Assembly: GCA_963713085.1 (NCBI GenBank)
Contig: CAVQKQ010000019.1
Coordinates: 62,001-126,000, forward strand
Direction of reading: 5' to 3'
From: PFJX01 sp963713085
GTDB lineage: Bacteria; Pseudomonadota; Gammaproteobacteria; Burkholderiales; Thiobacillaceae
Length of the DNA stretch: 64,000 nucleotides
Shown in pieces: positions 25,298-37,874 of the stretch. The position numbers and the translations under genes are program-made. Each line of letters starts with the position of its first letter. Positions within the stretch are counted from its first letter, which is position 1. The notes below the pieces were generated by a model. That model saw only the letters and a list, made by a program, of their open reading frames with translations. It did not search any database and was not told the DNA's origin.

Positions 25298-25765
25298 ATG
25301 GCCCGCTATCACAACATCCCGGAATTGGAACCTCAACTGAGCGGCAACGGCATGCGCATCGGTATCGCCATGAGCCGTTTCAACATCGACGTATGCGAAG
25401 GTCTGCTGTCGTCCGCCGTATCCGCCCTGGTGAAGGCCGGCGTGAAGGAATCGGACATGGTGATAGCCACCGTGGCCGGCGCGCTGGAACTGCCTCTGAC
25501 CCTGAAGAAGATGGCTCTGTCCGGCAAGTACGACGCGCTGGTGGCCCTGGGGGCCGTGATCCGCGGCGACACCTACCATTTCGAGATCGTCTCCAACGAA
25601 ATGGCCAGCGGCATCATGCGCATCACCCTGGATACCGGCGTGCCCATCGCCAACGGTGTGCTCACCACCGATACCGACCACCAGGCCACCTCGCGCATGT
25701 CGGAAAAGGGCCGCGACGCGGCCTTGACCGCCATCGAGATGGTCAACCTGTTGAAGGCGCTATGA
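25298..25765 (+). CDS. ribH: 6,7-dimethyl-8-ribityllumazine synthase
   Basis: 155 residues; ATG at 25298. Penultimate step of riboflavin synthesis, usually a 60-mer. Motifs: IAMSRFNIDVCEGLL, VAGALELPL, LGAVIRGDTYHFEIV (catalytic His) and NGVLTTDTDHQA. The stop overlaps the nusB start (ATGA). Confidence 0.97.
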   Translation: MARYHNIPELEPQLSGNGMRIGIAMSRFNIDVCEGLLSSAVSALVKAGVKESDMVIATVAGALELPLTLKKMALSGKYDALVALGAVIRGDTYHFEIVSNEMASGIMRITLDTGVPIANGVLTTDTDHQATSRMSEKGRDAALTAIEMVNLLKAL

Positions 25766-26238
25766 CCGCACAAGCTTCTCCATCTGGCAAAGGCAAAAAG
25801 GCCGGACGCGGCAGCCGCCAGATCTCCCGGGAGTTGGTGCTGCAGGCCCTGTATCCCTGGCAGGTGGCCGGCGCCGACCTGGCCTCGCTGCTGGTTCAGG
25901 CGGAGGAGGAGGAGGCCTATGCAGAGGCCAACACCGATTTGTTCAAGGATTTGCTTGCAGGCGTGCTGAAGACTGCCGGCGACCTGGACGCCGCGCTGGC
26001 CCCGCATCTGGACCGGACCATCGCCGAGCTCTCCCCCATCGAGCACTGCGCCCTGCTGATCGGTGCCTACGAACTGACCCACAGCCTGAACGTGCCCTAT
26101 AAGGTGGTCATCAACGAGGCGGTGAACCTGGCCAAGAAATACGGCGGCACCGACGGCCACAAGTTCGTCAACGGCGTCCTGGACAAGCTGGCCAGGGTGA
26201 CGCGCCAGGTCGAGATCGAGGCCGCCAACCGGCCCTGA
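25762..26238 (+). CDS. nusB: Transcription antitermination factor NusB
   Basis: 158 residues. All-helical RNA-binding protein that joins NusE on boxA for rRNA antitermination. Motifs: SRELVLQALYPWQVAG, DRTIAELSPIEHCALLIGAYEL, and YKVVINEAVNLAKKYGG...KFVNGVLDKLA. A Lys/Arg-rich N-terminal tail of about 20 residues precedes the fold. Coupled to ribH by ATGA. Matching boxA sites occur in the rRNA operon 5-7 kb downstream. Confidence 0.96.
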   Translation: MTAQASPSGKGKKAGRGSRQISRELVLQALYPWQVAGADLASLLVQAEEEEAYAEANTDLFKDLLAGVLKTAGDLDAALAPHLDRTIAELSPIEHCALLIGAYELTHSLNVPYKVVINEAVNLAKKYGGTDGHKFVNGVLDKLARVTRQVEIEAANRP

Positions 26239-26262
26239 ACCGGGGGGCGACAGCCTCCGAGG

Positions 26263-27219
26263 ATGACCAGCGAATTCGACCTCATCGCCCGTCTCTTCAC
26301 CCGTCCGGCGCCCCATGCCCGGCTGGGAGTGGGGGATGACGCTGCCCTGATCTCCGTTTCGTCCGGCATGGAACTGGCGGTGTCCACGGACATGCTGGTG
26401 AGCGGACGCCATTTCCTTGCCGATACCGATCCATACTTTCTGGGCCACAAGACCCTGGCTGTAAATCTTTCCGATTTGGCGGCCATGGGCGCCTTGCCGC
26501 GCTGGGCCACCTTGGCCCTGGCCCTGCCCGAGGCGGATACGGCCTGGCTGGAACGGTTCAGCAGTGGGCTGTTCGATCTGGCTGACAAATTCCAGGTGGA
26601 TCTGGTGGGGGGAGACACCACCCGGGGGCCGTTGAACCTGTGCCTGACGATCCTGGGCGAGGTGGAGGCCGGCAAGGCCCTGCGCCGGGATGGCGCCCGG
26701 GTGGGGGATGACATCTGGGTCTCCGGCACCCTGGGGGGCGCCATGCTGGGCTTGCGCCACCTTCAGGGCTTGATGGTCTTGGACGAGGAGGAGGCAAGCG
26801 CCTGCCTGAATCGTCTGAATGCGCCCGAACCCCGGGTGGCGTTGGGGCGTCGGCTGCTCGGTCTGGCCCATGCCGCGATTGACCTTTCCGACGGCCTGCT
26901 GGCGGATCTGGGGCATATCCTGGAACGCTCCCTGGTAGGCGCGGAGATCGATCTGAACGCCCTGCCGGCCCATCCCGCCGTGGCGCGCAGATTGGCGGAC
27001 CCCGACGTGCGCCGGTGTCTTCTCGCCGGTGGCGACGACTACGAATTGTGTTTCACGGCCCCCTCTGAACACGCGGACGCCATACTTGAGGCGGCCCGTG
27101 CGGTGGGCGTGGCGGTCGCCCGCATCGGCCGTATCACCGGGCAAGCTGGACTGCGGGTGCTGGACGAGCATGGAAATCAGATGGCTATCAGGGCGCGGGG
27201 CTTTGACCACTTCGCCTGA
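26263..27219 (+). CDS. thiL: Thiamine-monophosphate kinase
   Basis: 318 residues. Phosphorylates TMP to the cofactor TPP. AIRS-like ATP-binding fold with GVGDDAALI near the N terminus, DMLVSGRHF, NLSDLAAMGA, GGDTTRGP and LAGGDDYELCF. Its 3' end overlaps the probable start of pgpA. Confidence 0.96.
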   Translation: MTSEFDLIARLFTRPAPHARLGVGDDAALISVSSGMELAVSTDMLVSGRHFLADTDPYFLGHKTLAVNLSDLAAMGALPRWATLALALPEADTAWLERFSSGLFDLADKFQVDLVGGDTTRGPLNLCLTILGEVEAGKALRRDGARVGDDIWVSGTLGGAMLGLRHLQGLMVLDEEEASACLNRLNAPEPRVALGRRLLGLAHAAIDLSDGLLADLGHILERSLVGAEIDLNALPAHPAVARRLADPDVRRCLLAGGDDYELCFTAPSEHADAILEAARAVGVAVARIGRITGQAGLRVLDEHGNQMAIRARGFDHFA

Positions 27220-27676
27220 CCGCCGTTTTCTTCTGGCCCACCCCGCCCACTTCCTGGCCCTGGGGTTCGGCGCGGGGCTGTCGCCCAAGGCCCCGGGAAC
27301 GGTGGGGACCCTGGTGGGCTTCCCGCTTTATTGGCTGCTGCTCGGTTCGCCCTTTTACTGGGCCTGGATCGCGGTGTTCATTGCAGTGGGAATCTGGGCC
27401 TGCCAGGTGACCGGCCAGGCATTGGGCGTGGCGGACCACGGCGGTATGGTATGGGACGAGATCGCTGCCTTTCTCATGGTGCTGCCCTTCGCGCCCCACT
27501 CCGTCCTGGGCTATGTCCTGGCCTTCGCCCTGTTCCGGCTGTTCGACATCTGGAAGCCGTTCCCCATCGGCTGGCTGGATGCCCGCGTCAAAGGCGGCCT
27601 CGGCGTCATGCTGGACGATGTGCTTGCCGCGGTTTACGCCATTCTCTGTTTATTGGGATTGTCGATATGGATGTGA
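27203..27676 (+). CDS. pgpA: Phosphatidylglycerophosphatase A
   Basis: 157 residues from a TTG at 27203, chosen because family members begin shortly before RFLLAHPAHFLALGFG; an ATG at 27170 is in frame and possible. Inner-membrane phosphatase giving phosphatidylglycerol. Motifs: GLSPKAPGTVGTL, VWDEIAAF, FRLFDIWKPFPIGW. It overlaps thiL by 17 bases and pncC by 10. Confidence 0.92.
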   Translation: MTTSPDRRFLLAHPAHFLALGFGAGLSPKAPGTVGTLVGFPLYWLLLGSPFYWAWIAVFIAVGIWACQVTGQALGVADHGGMVWDEIAAFLMVLPFAPHSVLGYVLAFALFRLFDIWKPFPIGWLDARVKGGLGVMLDDVLAAVYAILCLLGLSIWM

Positions 27677-28161
27677 ATCAGGAAGAACTGGAACAGCTTG
27701 CAGCCCAACTGGGTAACGCATTACAGCGCAATGGCCTGATGTTGGCCGTGGCGGAGTCCTGCACCGGCGGCTGGGTCGCCCAGGCAGTCACCGCCATCAT
27801 TGGAAGTTCCGTTTGGTTCGATCGGGGCTTCGTCACGTACAGTAACGAGGCCAAACAGGACATGCTGGGGGTCGGGGTGGACACCCTGGCTCGGTTCGGT
27901 GCGGTCAGCGAGGAGACCGCCCGGGAGATGGCCGAGGGGGCGCTGGCGCGCAGCCGTGCCGGGATCGTATGCGCCATTACCGGGATTGCCGGGCCCGCTG
28001 GCGGGACACCGGAGAAACCCGTGGGCACGGTGTGTTTTGCCTGGTCACGCAGGGGCGCGAAAACGGTAAGCTCACGGCTGTCTTTCCCGGGCGACCGGGG
28101 TCAGGTCCGGGCCCAGTCTGTGCGGCATGCCCTGAAGCAGTTGTTGTCCCTCGTGCCATAA
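27667..28161 (+). CDS. pncC: Nicotinamide-nucleotide amidase (CinA C-terminal type)
   Basis: 164 residues. Stand-alone CinA C-terminal domain that deamidates NMN in pyridine-nucleotide recycling. Signature AVAESCTGGWVA and ITGIAGPAGGTPEKPVGTVCFA. It precedes recA by 28 bases, the frequent cinA-recA order. Confidence 0.94.
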   Translation: MDVNQEELEQLAAQLGNALQRNGLMLAVAESCTGGWVAQAVTAIIGSSVWFDRGFVTYSNEAKQDMLGVGVDTLARFGAVSEETAREMAEGALARSRAGIVCAITGIAGPAGGTPEKPVGTVCFAWSRRGAKTVSSRLSFPGDRGQVRAQSVRHALKQLLSLVP

Positions 28162-28189
28162 TCGCAAAGCCAAATTCGGAGGAAAAATC

Positions 28190-29206
28190 ATGGATGAAAA
28201 CCGTACCAAGGCCCTGGCCGCCGCTCTGGCCCAGATAGAGAAGCAGTTCGGCAAGGGCTCCATCATGCGCATGGGCGACGGTACTGTCGTCGACGACATT
28301 CAGGCAGTCTCCACAGGCTCGCTGGGGCTGGATGTGGCCTTGGGCATCGGTGGGCTGCCGCGCGGCCGGGTGGTGGAGATCTACGGCCCGGAATCTTCCG
28401 GCAAGACCACCCTGACCCTATCCGTCATCGCCCAGATGCAGAAGATGGGCGGCACGGCCGCCTTCATCGACGCGGAACACGCCCTGGACCCCGGCTATGC
28501 CCAGAAGCTGGGGGTGAACGTGGCTGAACTGCTCATCTCCCAGCCCGACACGGGGGAGCAGGCCCTGGAGATCGCCGACATGCTGGTGCGCTCCAGCGCG
28601 GTGGACGTGGTCGTGGTGGATTCGGTCGCGGCATTGACCCCCAAGGCGGAGATCGAGGGCGAGATGGGTGATTCCCACATGGGCCTGCAAGCGCGCCTGA
28701 TGAGCCAGGCCCTGCGCAAGCTGACCGCCAACATCAAGCGCACCAATACCCTGGTCATCTTCATCAATCAGATCCGCATGAAGATCGGTGTGATGTTCGG
28801 CAATCCCGAGACCACCACCGGCGGCAACGCACTGAAGTTCTACGCTTCCGTGCGGCTGGATATCCGCCGCATCGGCGCCATCAAGAAGGGCGACGAAGTG
28901 GTAGGCAGTGAAACCCGGGTCAAGGTGGTGAAGAACAAGGTTTCCCCTCCGTTCAAGGAGGCCATCTTCGACATCCTCTACGGTGAAGGCATCTCCCAGG
29001 AGGGGGAGATCATCGAATTGGGCGTGGTCCACAAGCTGATCGAAAAGTCCGGTGCCTGGTATGCCTACCAGGGCGAGAAGATCGGCCAGGGCAAGGACAA
29101 TGCCCGCGAATATCTGCGCCAGCATCCGGAAATCGCCCAAGAGATCGAGACGCAGATACGGGAAAAACTGGGGGTCAAACCCGCGGGTGGCGCTGCCGAA
29201 GCGTGA
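28190..29206 (+). CDS. recA: DNA recombinase RecA
   Basis: 338 residues. ATP-dependent strand-exchange protein and SOS co-protease. Walker A GPESSGKTT, Walker B-type VVVVDSVAAL, loop regions MGLQARLMSQALRKL and FINQIRMKIGVMFGNPETTTGG. Strong ribosome site (GGAGG) before the ATG. I see no LexA-type box of the E. coli kind in the short gap after pncC. The stop overlaps recX (GTGA). Confidence 0.98.
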   Translation: MDENRTKALAAALAQIEKQFGKGSIMRMGDGTVVDDIQAVSTGSLGLDVALGIGGLPRGRVVEIYGPESSGKTTLTLSVIAQMQKMGGTAAFIDAEHALDPGYAQKLGVNVAELLISQPDTGEQALEIADMLVRSSAVDVVVVDSVAALTPKAEIEGEMGDSHMGLQARLMSQALRKLTANIKRTNTLVIFINQIRMKIGVMFGNPETTTGGNALKFYASVRLDIRRIGAIKKGDEVVGSETRVKVVKNKVSPPFKEAIFDILYGEGISQEGEIIELGVVHKLIEKSGAWYAYQGEKIGQGKDNAREYLRQHPEIAQEIETQIREKLGVKPAGGAAEA

Positions 29207-29634
29207 AGCTGCGGGAGCGGGCATTGAACCTGTTGGCGCGGCGGGAACACAGCCGCGCCGAACTGGCCCGCAAGCTCGCGCCCCACGACGAGGCGGACAA
29301 CATCGCCACCTTGTTGGACGATCTGGAGCGGGAAAACCTGCTCTCCAACCAGCGCTATGCGGAGGCCCTGGCCCACGCCCGCGACGGCAGGCACGGCAGC
29401 CTGCGCCTCAAGGTGGTTCTACGAGAAAAAGGTGTGCCCGAAGGCGTGATCGCCGAGGTCTTGGGGGAGGCCCGTTCCAGAGACCTGGAGGCAGCTCGCA
29501 TGGTCTGGCAGAAGAAGTACGGCCATCAGGCGAAGGATGCGGCGGGACGTGCCAGGCAGATGCGTTTTCTTGCCAGCCGCGGTTTCCCCGCCGAGGTGGT
29601 GCGCCGTGTTGTGGCCGGGGCGGACGAGGACTAG
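29203..29634 (+). CDS. recX: RecA regulator RecX
   Basis: 143 residues, GTG start overlapping the recA stop. Three-helix repeat protein that limits RecA filaments. Motifs: LRERALNLLARREHSRAELA, NLLSNQRYAEALAHAR and LREKGVPEGVI. Converges on and overlaps the alcohol dehydrogenase gene by four bases. Confidence 0.94.
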   Translation: MKLRERALNLLARREHSRAELARKLAPHDEADNIATLLDDLERENLLSNQRYAEALAHARDGRHGSLRLKVVLREKGVPEGVIAEVLGEARSRDLEAARMVWQKKYGHQAKDAAGRARQMRFLASRGFPAEVVRRVVAGADED

Positions 29635-30824
29635 AGCCGGGCCATGACGATGTGGGCGATCTCGTCGTCCGTTAGTAGGATGGGGTTGGTCTTCATGCTG
29701 GAACCTCTGCTGTTGGCGACGATGGCGGCAACATCGCCCTGATCGACACCGAATTCCGCGAGGCCTGGCAATTCAAGGCGCCGCGTCCAGTCTTCGAGTA
29801 TTTCCACCAGGGCTATACGCGCGGATTCATCCGAGAGCTTTTTGCCCGACAGTAGCCGACCCACTTCGGCATATTTTCCCAGCGCGGGGTTGCTCGGCTC
29901 CCGGATTTGCAGGGCGGCGATATTCATGCGCGTCGCCTCTGCCACCAGGGTCCCGCATACCACCCCATGGGGGATGGGAAAGAAGGCCCCCAATGGAGAT
30001 GCCAGACCATGCACCGAACCCAGCCCCACCTGGGCCAGTGTGATGCCGGAGAGCAGGGCGGCATAGGCCATGTGTGCCCGATAAGGGGCGATGTGTCCCG
30101 CGCCCTCGTACCACCCCAGCAGGCTGTCCCGTACCTTCTCCATGCCGGACCAGGCCAGCGCGTCGGTGAACGGATTGGCCCGGCTGGAAACATAGGATTC
30201 CAGCAGTTGCGTGAATGCGTCCATGCCGTTGGCCGCCAGCACCCGAGGAGGGCAGCCGACCAGCAAGTCCGGGTCGATGACCGCGTATTCCGCCACCAGT
30301 AGTTCATCCCGGAAGGATTTCTTGAACCCTTCCGGACCGTGCAGGGACAAAACCGCATTCTTGGTGGCCTCGGAGCCGGTGCCCGCGGTGGTGGGGACGG
30401 CGATGAACGGGGTGGCGGGACCTTGATAAGGCAATTCCGGGCCCACGCCTTCCAGATGGTCCATGACCGAGTTTCCAGGGATTAGAAGTCCGGCGATGGC
30501 CTTGGCGGCGTCCAGCGCGCTGCCACCCCCGATGCCCACGACGCAATCAATGTTCGAGGCGCTGTGGTTTGCTACCACCTTATCCACGAGTTCCGGTGAG
30601 GGTTCTCCGGGAACTTGGATCAGTTGCCAAGTCAGGCACTGCTCCGTCAGCTTGGCCGAGAGCGTGGTCCAGTGCGGACTGGCCAGAAATGAATCGGCAC
30701 CGGTCACTAACAGTATGTTGTGGCCGAAACGTTGGGCCAGGGCGGGAATACTTGACAGGGAACCGGCACCGAACTGAATGCGCGGCAGCCGGGTAATGCC
30801 GAAGTTGAGGGGCATGGCGTTCAC
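29631..30824 (-). CDS. Iron-containing-type alcohol dehydrogenase, atypical metal site
   Basis: 397 residues. NAD(P)-dependent group III alcohol dehydrogenase/reductase. The dinucleotide motif is GIGGGSALDAAKAIA, followed by PTTAGTGSEAT. Of the usual metal ligands, D202 (GMDAFTQ), H272 (VHGLASPLG) and H286 (PIPHGVV) are present, but the His normally four residues after the Asp is Q206, and the nearby catalytic-type His is S276. This looks like a subfamily trait, not a mutation. Substrate unknown. Minus strand, between recX and the rRNA operon promoter. Confidence 0.87.
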   Translation of the reverse strand: MNAMPLNFGITRLPRIQFGAGSLSSIPALAQRFGHNILLVTGADSFLASPHWTTLSAKLTEQCLTWQLIQVPGEPSPELVDKVVANHSASNIDCVVGIGGGSALDAAKAIAGLLIPGNSVMDHLEGVGPELPYQGPATPFIAVPTTAGTGSEATKNAVLSLHGPEGFKKSFRDELLVAEYAVIDPDLLVGCPPRVLAANGMDAFTQLLESYVSSRANPFTDALAWSGMEKVRDSLLGWYEGAGHIAPYRAHMAYAALLSGITLAQVGLGSVHGLASPLGAFFPIPHGVVCGTLVAEATRMNIAALQIREPSNPALGKYAEVGRLLSGKKLSDESARIALVEILEDWTRRLELPGLAEFGVDQGDVAAIVANSRGSSMKTNPILLTDDEIAHIVMARL

Positions 30825-30876
30825 ATTTGGATCGATGTGGCGACATCCTACTCGGTGAGGGAATTGAGGAAAGATA

Positions 30877-30905
30877 TTGACGTGTCGTTTTTGTGCCTGT
30901 AAAGT
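30877..30905 (+). promoter_or_regulatory. rRNA operon promoter upstream of tRNA-fMet
   Basis: TTGACG (30877-30882), exactly 17 bases, TAAAGT (30900-30905), with an A-rich stretch just upstream and a GC-containing discriminator (CTCGC) after. The expected start is near 30912, nine bases before the tRNA, so the tRNA and rRNAs are likely one transcript. Confidence 0.75.
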
Positions 30906-30920
30906 CTCGCTTCTATCGAA

Positions 30921-30997
30921 CGCGGGGTGGAGCAGTCTGGCAGCTCGTCGGGCTCATAACCCGAAGGTCACAGGTTCAAATCCTGTCCCCGCAACCA
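30921..30997 (+). tRNA. Initiator tRNA-fMet (CAT)
   Basis: 77 nt including an encoded CCA. The anticodon loop is CTCATAA. Initiator hallmarks are present: an unpaired C1-A72 at the end of the acceptor stem and three G-C pairs in the anticodon stem (GGG/CCC). The T arm GGTTCAAATCC is standard. It is the first gene of the rRNA operon and touches boxA. Confidence 0.95.
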
Positions 30998-31010
30998 GTT
31001 CTTTAACAAT
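30998..31010 (+). promoter_or_regulatory. boxA antitermination site before 16S
   Basis: GTTCTTTAACAAT matches the rRNA boxA consensus and begins immediately after the CCA of tRNA-fMet. An identical 13-mer precedes 23S (33122-33134). Confidence 0.8.
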
Positions 31011-31175
31011 GTACTTACAGCCTTAAGGTGTGGGCATTGGGTTAGCTGGTTACTTATTTTTGATGGGTAACTGAGAAGCGAAAGTAAAACCTGATGCTTG
31101 CACTAGTCAGAAGATTCTGAAGAGTGACGAGCGGCTTACTTAGGAATAGGTAAGTTTGAAGAGTTAAACAGTATT

Positions 31176-32704
<1,529 letters not shown>

Positions 32705-32761
32705 CTTGAGCGAAGCTGGCTCAATGTCCACACTTCAAGGCTGTTGTAAATGGAAGGCTAC

Positions 32762-32838
32762 GGGCTTGTAGCTCAGCTGGTTAGAGCACCGTCTTGATAA
32801 GGCGGGGGTCGTTGGTTCGAGTCCAACCAGGCCCACCA
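32762..32838 (+). tRNA. tRNA-Ile (GAT)
   Basis: 77 nt with encoded CCA; anticodon in CTTGATAAG; acceptor GGGCTTG pairs with CAGGCCC (with one wobble). Usual position between 16S and 23S. Confidence 0.96.
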
Positions 32839-32965
32839 GGCTAGAGTGGTCAGCCCGAACGTTAAGACGCGAGGGCCAAGCGGGGCGAGGCGCGAGGTGT
32901 CGACGTTTGCTGGTGCAAACGAGACGCCGAGCAACGAAGCGCTGCGCCGGCCATCGAGGCTTAAC
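32839..32965 (+). other. Unusually long, structured spacer between tRNA-Ile and tRNA-Ala
   Basis: 127 bases, GC-rich. The outer arms CGTTAAGACGCGAGGGCC (32860-32877) and GGCCATCGAGGCTTAACG (32949-32966) match at 15 of 18 positions, and a perfect inner hairpin CGTTTGC-TGGT-GCAAACG lies at 32904-32921. Looks like an inserted foldable element. Confidence 0.55.
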
Positions 32966-33041
32966 GGGGGATTAGCTCAGCTGGGAGAGCACCTGCTTTG
33001 CAAGCAGGGGGTCGTCGGTTCGATCCCGTCATCCTCCACCA
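32966..33041 (+). tRNA. tRNA-Ala (TGC)
   Basis: 76 nt with encoded CCA; anticodon in TTTGCAA; acceptor GGGGGAT pairs with ATCCTCC; D arm AGCTCAGCTGGGAGAGC is standard. Confidence 0.96.
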
Positions 33042-33121
33042 GATACAACTGAAGGCAGTAAGAGGCGTGAACCCTGTGCCGCGAGCGGTGCATGGTTCAC
33101 TCTTTGCGAGTGAGGCTGTGA

Positions 33122-33134
33122 GTTCTTTAACAAT
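33122..33134 (+). promoter_or_regulatory. boxA antitermination site before 23S
   Basis: GTTCTTTAACAAT, identical to the copy before 16S, located about 140 bases before mature 23S. Confidence 0.8.
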
Positions 33135-33276
33135 ACGGAAGAAGAAGTTTGATCCCTATTGATGAGATAGGGATTGAACCTGGGTTTGATTGCGTCGCTT
33201 CGCATTTTTAGTCGGATGCGAAGGGACAAACACAACCTATGACGGAGAAGCCTCGCGAGAGGGTTCAAGGTTATAG

Positions 33277-36310
<3,034 letters not shown>

Positions 36311-36429
36311 ATAACCTTGAATGCCTCAAGGGCAATCATGCCCAGGTAAAAACTTCTTCTTCCGCATTGCCTGAACCACCGTTCAGACCCAACTCAGGAT
36401 CGTTGACCCAGTCAGCATCCAACCAGTTA

Positions 36430-36545
36430 TGTCTGGCGACCATAGCGGGGCGGTCCCACCCCTTCCCTTCCCGAACAGGACCGTGAAACGCCCCAGCGCC
36501 AATGATAGTGAGCCCCGCGCTCGCGAAAGTAGGTCATCGCCAGAC
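36430..36545 (+). rRNA. rrf: 5S ribosomal RNA
   Basis: About 116 nt; the terminal stem GTCTGGCG/CGCCAGAC and conserved CCGAACAGG and GAAAGTAGG segments are present. Ends are accurate to a few bases. Confidence 0.95.
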
Positions 36546-36555
36546 TCCCCACTCC

Positions 36556-36587
36556 AAAAAAGCCCACCCCAATAAGGTGGGCTTTTT
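36556..36587 (+). terminator. rRNA operon terminator
   Basis: AAAAAGCCCACC, a 7-base loop, then GGTGGGCTTTTT: an 8-bp GC stem extended by A/T pairs, ending in T5. It follows 5S by about ten bases. Confidence 0.92.
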
Positions 36588-36632
36588 GTTTGAACACGAT
36601 CCGGTGAATCCCCTAATTGCCTTACATCCGGC

Positions 36633-36661
36633 TTGAGGGGAAATGGCTGTAACCGTATAAT
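36633..36661 (+). promoter_or_regulatory. carAB promoter
   Basis: TTGAGG (36633-36638), 17 bases, perfect TATAAT (36656-36661). Predicted start near 36668, leaving a leader of about 64 nt before carA. Confidence 0.75.
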
Positions 36662-36680
36662 TACAGGTGAATTTCAATCG

Positions 36681-36706
36681 AGCGGGATGGGCGCGCCCTT
36701 CCCGCT
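36681..36706 (+). promoter_or_regulatory. Hairpin in the carA leader
   Basis: AGCGGGA (36681-36687) pairs with TCCCGCT (36700-36706), with an inner GGG/CCC stem and one T-T mismatch. There is no T-run after it, so it is not a simple terminator. It may affect carA expression; no mechanism is visible. Confidence 0.45.
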
Positions 36707-36731
36707 TGTCACATCTGGACTTGGGGTAATC

Positions 36732-37874
36732 TTGTCTGAGCACGTTCCAGCTATTCTTGTATTGGCCGACGGTACCGTGTTCCACGGCTATGCCATCGGT
36801 GCCGAAGGATTTGGTGTTGGCGAGGTGGTATTCAACACCGCGATGACCGGCTACCAGGAGATTCTGACCGATCCCTCCTACAGCCGACAGCTGGTGACGT
36901 TGACCTATCCTCATATCGGCAATGTCGGGACCAACGGCGAGGATGAGGAATCGGCACAAATTCACGCGTCAGGCCTGGTGATTCGTGACTTGCCCCTGCT
37001 GCCCAGCAACTTCCGCATGGACAAGACCTTGTCGGGCTTTTTGGTCGGGCACAAGGTGGTGGCCATCGCAGGTATCGACACCCGGAGGCTCACTAGATTG
37101 CTAAGGGAGAAGGGCGCCCAGAATGGCTGCATCATGGCGGGCCGGGTGGATGAAGAAGCGGCCTTTGAGCAAGCTCGCGCCTGCCCGAGTATGGCCGGTC
37201 TCGATTTGGCTAAGGAGGTGACTTGCTCGGCTCCTTACCATTGGCAGGTGGGTGAGTGGGAATTGGACAAGGGGTTCAAGGATCCGAGTTCACCCAAGTT
37301 CAACGTCATTGCCTTCGATTTTGGTGTCAAGCGCAATATTTTGCGCATGCTGGCCAGCCGTGGTTGCCGCGTGACAGTTGTCCCCGCCAAGACCACCGCT
37401 GCGGAGGTCCTGGCCCTGAAACCCGACGGGGTTTTCCTTTCCAATGGCCCGGGAGACCCGGAACCTTGTGACTACGCCATTACGGCAATCCGGGAAATCC
37501 TATCGGCCCGCGTGCCGACTTATGGGATCTGTCTCGGCCACCAGTTGTTGGCCCTGGCCTCCGGCGCCAAGACCATTAAAATGAAATTCGGCCACCACGG
37601 TGGTAACCACCCTGTTCAGGACCTGGACAGCAAAAGGGTGATGATCACCAGCCAGAACCATGGTTTTGCCGTGGATGCGAACACCCTGCCAGGTAATCTG
37701 CGCACGACGCACGTGTCACTGTTCGACGGCACGCTCCAGGGCATTGCGCGAACCGATGTGCCCGCCTTCAGTTTCCAGGGGCATCCTGAGGCCAGTCCCG
37801 GACCCCATGACGTGGCCTATCTGTTCGACCGGTTCATCAAGTTGATGCAAGACGAGAAGGCGCAACATGCCTAA
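36732..37874 (+). CDS. carA: Carbamoyl-phosphate synthase small subunit
   Basis: 380 residues from a TTG at 36732, which gives the family N terminus (PAILVLADGTVFHGYAIG); upstream in-frame starts precede the promoter and are not used. Glutaminase subunit supplying ammonia to CarB. The class I amidotransferase domain shows the catalytic Cys in YGICLGHQLLALA and His/Glu in FQGHPEASPGPHD. It overlaps carB by eight bases. Confidence 0.96.
   Translation: MSEHVPAILVLADGTVFHGYAIGAEGFGVGEVVFNTAMTGYQEILTDPSYSRQLVTLTYPHIGNVGTNGEDEESAQIHASGLVIRDLPLLPSNFRMDKTLSGFLVGHKVVAIAGIDTRRLTRLLREKGAQNGCIMAGRVDEEAAFEQARACPSMAGLDLAKEVTCSAPYHWQVGEWELDKGFKDPSSPKFNVIAFDFGVKRNILRMLASRGCRVTVVPAKTTAAEVLALKPDGVFLSNGPGDPEPCDYAITAIREILSARVPTYGICLGHQLLALASGAKTIKMKFGHHGGNHPVQDLDSKRVMITSQNHGFAVDANTLPGNLRTTHVSLFDGTLQGIARTDVPAFSFQGHPEASPGPHDVAYLFDRFIKLMQDEKAQHA

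Noticed and set aside
28100..28189. LexA/SOS box upstream of recA
   Set aside because: I looked for CTGT-N8-ACAG type sites and found none; recA may be transcribed from further upstream or use another box.
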